This document shows positions 6,901 to 7,593 of a DNA stretch of 7,593 bases, piece by piece. The notes beneath the pieces were generated by a model. The model searched no databases. It had not been told where the DNA came from and worked only from the letters and a program-made list of their open reading frames with translations. Made by a program: the position numbers and the translations under genes. The stretch is from JBEGTT01 sp041179245 (lineage in GTDB: Bacteria; Pseudomonadota; Gammaproteobacteria; Burkholderiales; Rhodocyclaceae). Each line of letters starts with the position of its first letter. Position 1 is the stretch's first letter. The stretch lies in assembly GCA_041179245.1 (NCBI GenBank), contig JBEGTT010000221.1:1-7593 (forward strand), read 5' to 3'.

Positions 6901-7154
6901 GCATCGGGACGTTCTTTTTCGATAATCTTCGCAACGACTTGCCATGTAATCGGCTCGATGTAAGTCACATCGGCTGTTTCTGGGTCAGTCATGATCGTGG
7001 CCGGATTACTGTTCACGAGGATGACTTTGTAGCCTTCTTCGCGTAGTGCTTTACAGGCTTGCGCGCCAGAGTAGTCAAACTCACAGGCTTGGCCAATCAC
7101 AATCGGGCCAGCGCCGATAATCAGGATGCTTTTTAGGTCTGTTCTTTTTGGCAT
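3948..7154 (-). CDS. carB: Carbamoyl-phosphate synthase large subunit
   Basis: CarB makes carbamoyl phosphate from bicarbonate, two ATP and ammonia channelled from CarA, supplying arginine and pyrimidine synthesis in the cytoplasm. It has 1068 residues against 1073 in E. coli. The two homologous ATP-grasp halves are evident: carboxyphosphate domain at about 1-400 (GAGPIVIGQACEFDYSG at 14-30, R129, R169, E299, N301, R303), oligomerisation domain at about 400-550, and carbamoyl-phosphate domain at about 555-930 (GGGPNRIGQGIEFDY at 560-574, R709, E835, N837, R839). The C-terminal MGS-like allosteric domain (about 935-1068) keeps S942, K948, T968, K987 and the INT motif (1008-1010) expected for effector binding (UMP, IMP and ornithine in E. 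coli). The start is ATG at 7154, matching MPKRTDL of the family; the ribosome binding site is weak (GAG eight bases upstream). It follows carA by 53 bp and ends before a strong terminator. Confidence 0.99.
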   Translation of the reverse strand: MPKRTDLKSILIIGAGPIVIGQACEFDYSGAQACKALREEGYKVILVNSNPATIMTDPETADVTYIEPITWQVVAKIIEKERPDALLPTMGGQTALNCALDLDREGVLAKFNVELIGASKEAIDKAEDRQKFKDAMTKIGLGSARSSVAHSMEEAYQVQAAIGFPTIIRPSFTLGGTGGGIAYNMEEFETICKRGLEASPTNELLIEESLLGWKEYEMEVVRDKADNCIIICSIENLDPMGVHTGDSITVAPAQTLTDKEYQIMRNASIAVLREIGVDTGGSNVQFSVNPQDGRMIVIEMNPRVSRSSALASKATGFPIAKIAAKLAVGYTLDELANEITGGKTPASFEPSIDYVVTKVPRFAFEKFPTADDTLTTQMKSVGEVMAIGRTFQESLQKALRGLEVGVDGFNLKTVDPETIDEQLARPTPDRLWYVADAFGVGMSVEKVFELTKIDPWFLVQIKEIVDLELEIEKRELASISAEELLYLKRKGFADRRLAYLLKVSETTFRNRRHELKVRPVYKRVDTCAAEFATGTAYMYSTYEEECEAQPTDKKKIMVLGGGPNRIGQGIEFDYCCVHAAMAMREDGYETIMVNCNPETVSTDYDTSDRLYFEPLTLEDVLEIVAIEKPVGVIVQYGGQTPLKLALALEANGVPIIGTSPESIDIAEDRERFQKLLHELGLKQPPNRTARTEEDALRLAQEIGYPLVVRPSYVLGGRAMEIVHEQKDLERYMREAVKVSHDSPVLLDRFLNDACEVDVDALSDGTEVIIGGVMEHIEQAGVHSGDSACSLPPYSLGKAVQDELRRQTKLMAKALNVCGLMNVQFAIKDEEVYVLEVNPRASRTVPFVSKATGLQLAKIAARCMAGRSLKDQGVTAEIIPPYFSVKEAVFPFVKFPGVDTILGPEMKSTGEVMGVGVTFAEAFVKSQLAAGVKLPKGGKAFLSVKDSDKIKAVEIARHLHDAGFHLVATRGSARAIDAAGIPVQVVNKVTEGRPHIVDMIKNNEISLIINTVEEKRQAINDSRSIRTSGLQARVTMYTTIWGAEAAAEGILHCSDLVVYSIQSLHDQLH

Positions 7155-7207
7155 TTTAGCTGCTCAGTTGTGCTGCAATTATTTCGTGTGTTTTCGATTA
7201 CTTTTAA

Positions 7208-7593
7208 TTACTTGGCCATGCTGTTGATGAAACGATCAAACAGATACGCAACATCGTGTGGGCCAGGACTCGCTTCTGGGTGACCTTGGAAGGAGAAAGC
7301 CGGTACGTCGGTGCGCGCAATCCCTTGCAATGAACCATCAAACAGTGAGACATGCGTCGCACGAAGGTTAGCCGGCAAAGACTCAGGATCAACCGCAAAA
7401 CCATGGTTCTGGCTGGTAATCAAAACCTGCCCAGAATCCAGATCCTTCACAGGATGGTTAGCACCGTGGTGACCAAACTTCATCTTCAAAGTCTTTGCAC
7501 CAGAAGCAAGTGCTAACAACTGGTGACCCAAACAAATGCCAAAGGTCGGAATGCCTCGTGTCAAAAACTCGCGGATCGCTTCAATCGCGTAAG
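7208..7593 (-). CDS. carA: Carbamoyl-phosphate synthase small subunit, C-terminal part (cut by window edge)
   Basis: CarA is the glutamine amidotransferase subunit that hydrolyses glutamine and passes ammonia to CarB. About 128 codons of a usual 375-390 are visible, entering from the right edge and ending with TAA at 7210-7208. The stretch covers most of the class I glutaminase domain. The nucleophile loop FGICLGHQ has its cysteine codon at 7534-7532, and the FQGHPEASPGPHD motif holds the catalytic histidine (7282-7280) and glutamate (7276-7274). Between them, MKFGHHGANHPVKD and SQNHGFAVD match CarA specifically rather than other class I amidotransferases. The visible frame continues without a stop to the edge, so the true start lies outside the window. 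Nothing is broken in the visible part. The carA promoter, where arginine and pyrimidine control would act, is also outside. Confidence 0.97.
   Translation of the reverse strand, partial: YAIEAIREFLTRGIPTFGICLGHQLLALASGAKTLKMKFGHHGANHPVKDLDSGQVLITSQNHGFAVDPESLPANLRATHVSLFDGSLQGIARTDVPAFSFQGHPEASPGPHDVAYLFDRFINSMAK

Noticed and set aside
1..7593. Mobile element, defence system, CRISPR or other novel accessory system
   Set aside because: All seven genes are core housekeeping families in a familiar order, filling the window without a gap above 70 bp. There is no transposase, integrase, long repeat or break in gene order.

Overview
This is an ordinary, densely packed housekeeping segment of a bacterial chromosome. 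It most likely comes from a betaproteobacterium of moderate GC content. Two things point there. The gene order carA-carB-greA, then yhbY divergent from rlmE-ftsH-folP, is typical of that class. The protein sequences (FtsH beginning MNN with an Ala/Pro-rich tail, CarB of 1068 residues, YhbY with a long basic tail) also fit. Details of the FtsH C-terminal half suggest the order Neisseriales, but that is an impression from memory and not a tested placement. I see no insertion sequence, phage gene, CRISPR array, tRNA or rRNA.

Layout from left to right: positions 1-374 hold the N-terminal part of folP (dihydropteroate synthase) on the minus strand, cut by the window edge. A strong rho-independent terminator (378-403) separates it from ftsH (432-2312, minus). 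ftsH is preceded by rlmE (2375-2992, minus), with a weak hairpin between them. A 50-bp divergent gap follows, then yhbY on the plus strand (3043-3387). yhbY converges on greA (3405-3881, minus) with only 17 bp between the stop codons. Upstream of greA lie a second clear terminator (3894-3932), carB (3948-7154, minus) and the C-terminal part of carA (7208 to the right edge, minus).

Two minus-strand transcription units can be inferred. The carA-carB unit encodes the two subunits of carbamoyl-phosphate synthetase, which feeds arginine and pyrimidine synthesis; greA follows as a downstream, terminator-gated gene. The rlmE-ftsH-folP unit joins 23S rRNA 2'-O-methylation, membrane protein quality control and folate synthesis, with folP also behind a terminator. 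YhbY, a putative RNA-binding ribosome-maturation factor, is transcribed away from rlmE, so two genes of 50S biogenesis share one small promoter region.

I found no undescribed system. The features most worth a second look are regulatory. Both folP and greA begin a few bases after the U-tract of an intrinsic terminator, with no Shine-Dalgarno sequence between, so each terminator could act as an attenuator for the gene after it. FtsH appears to start at a TTG codon.
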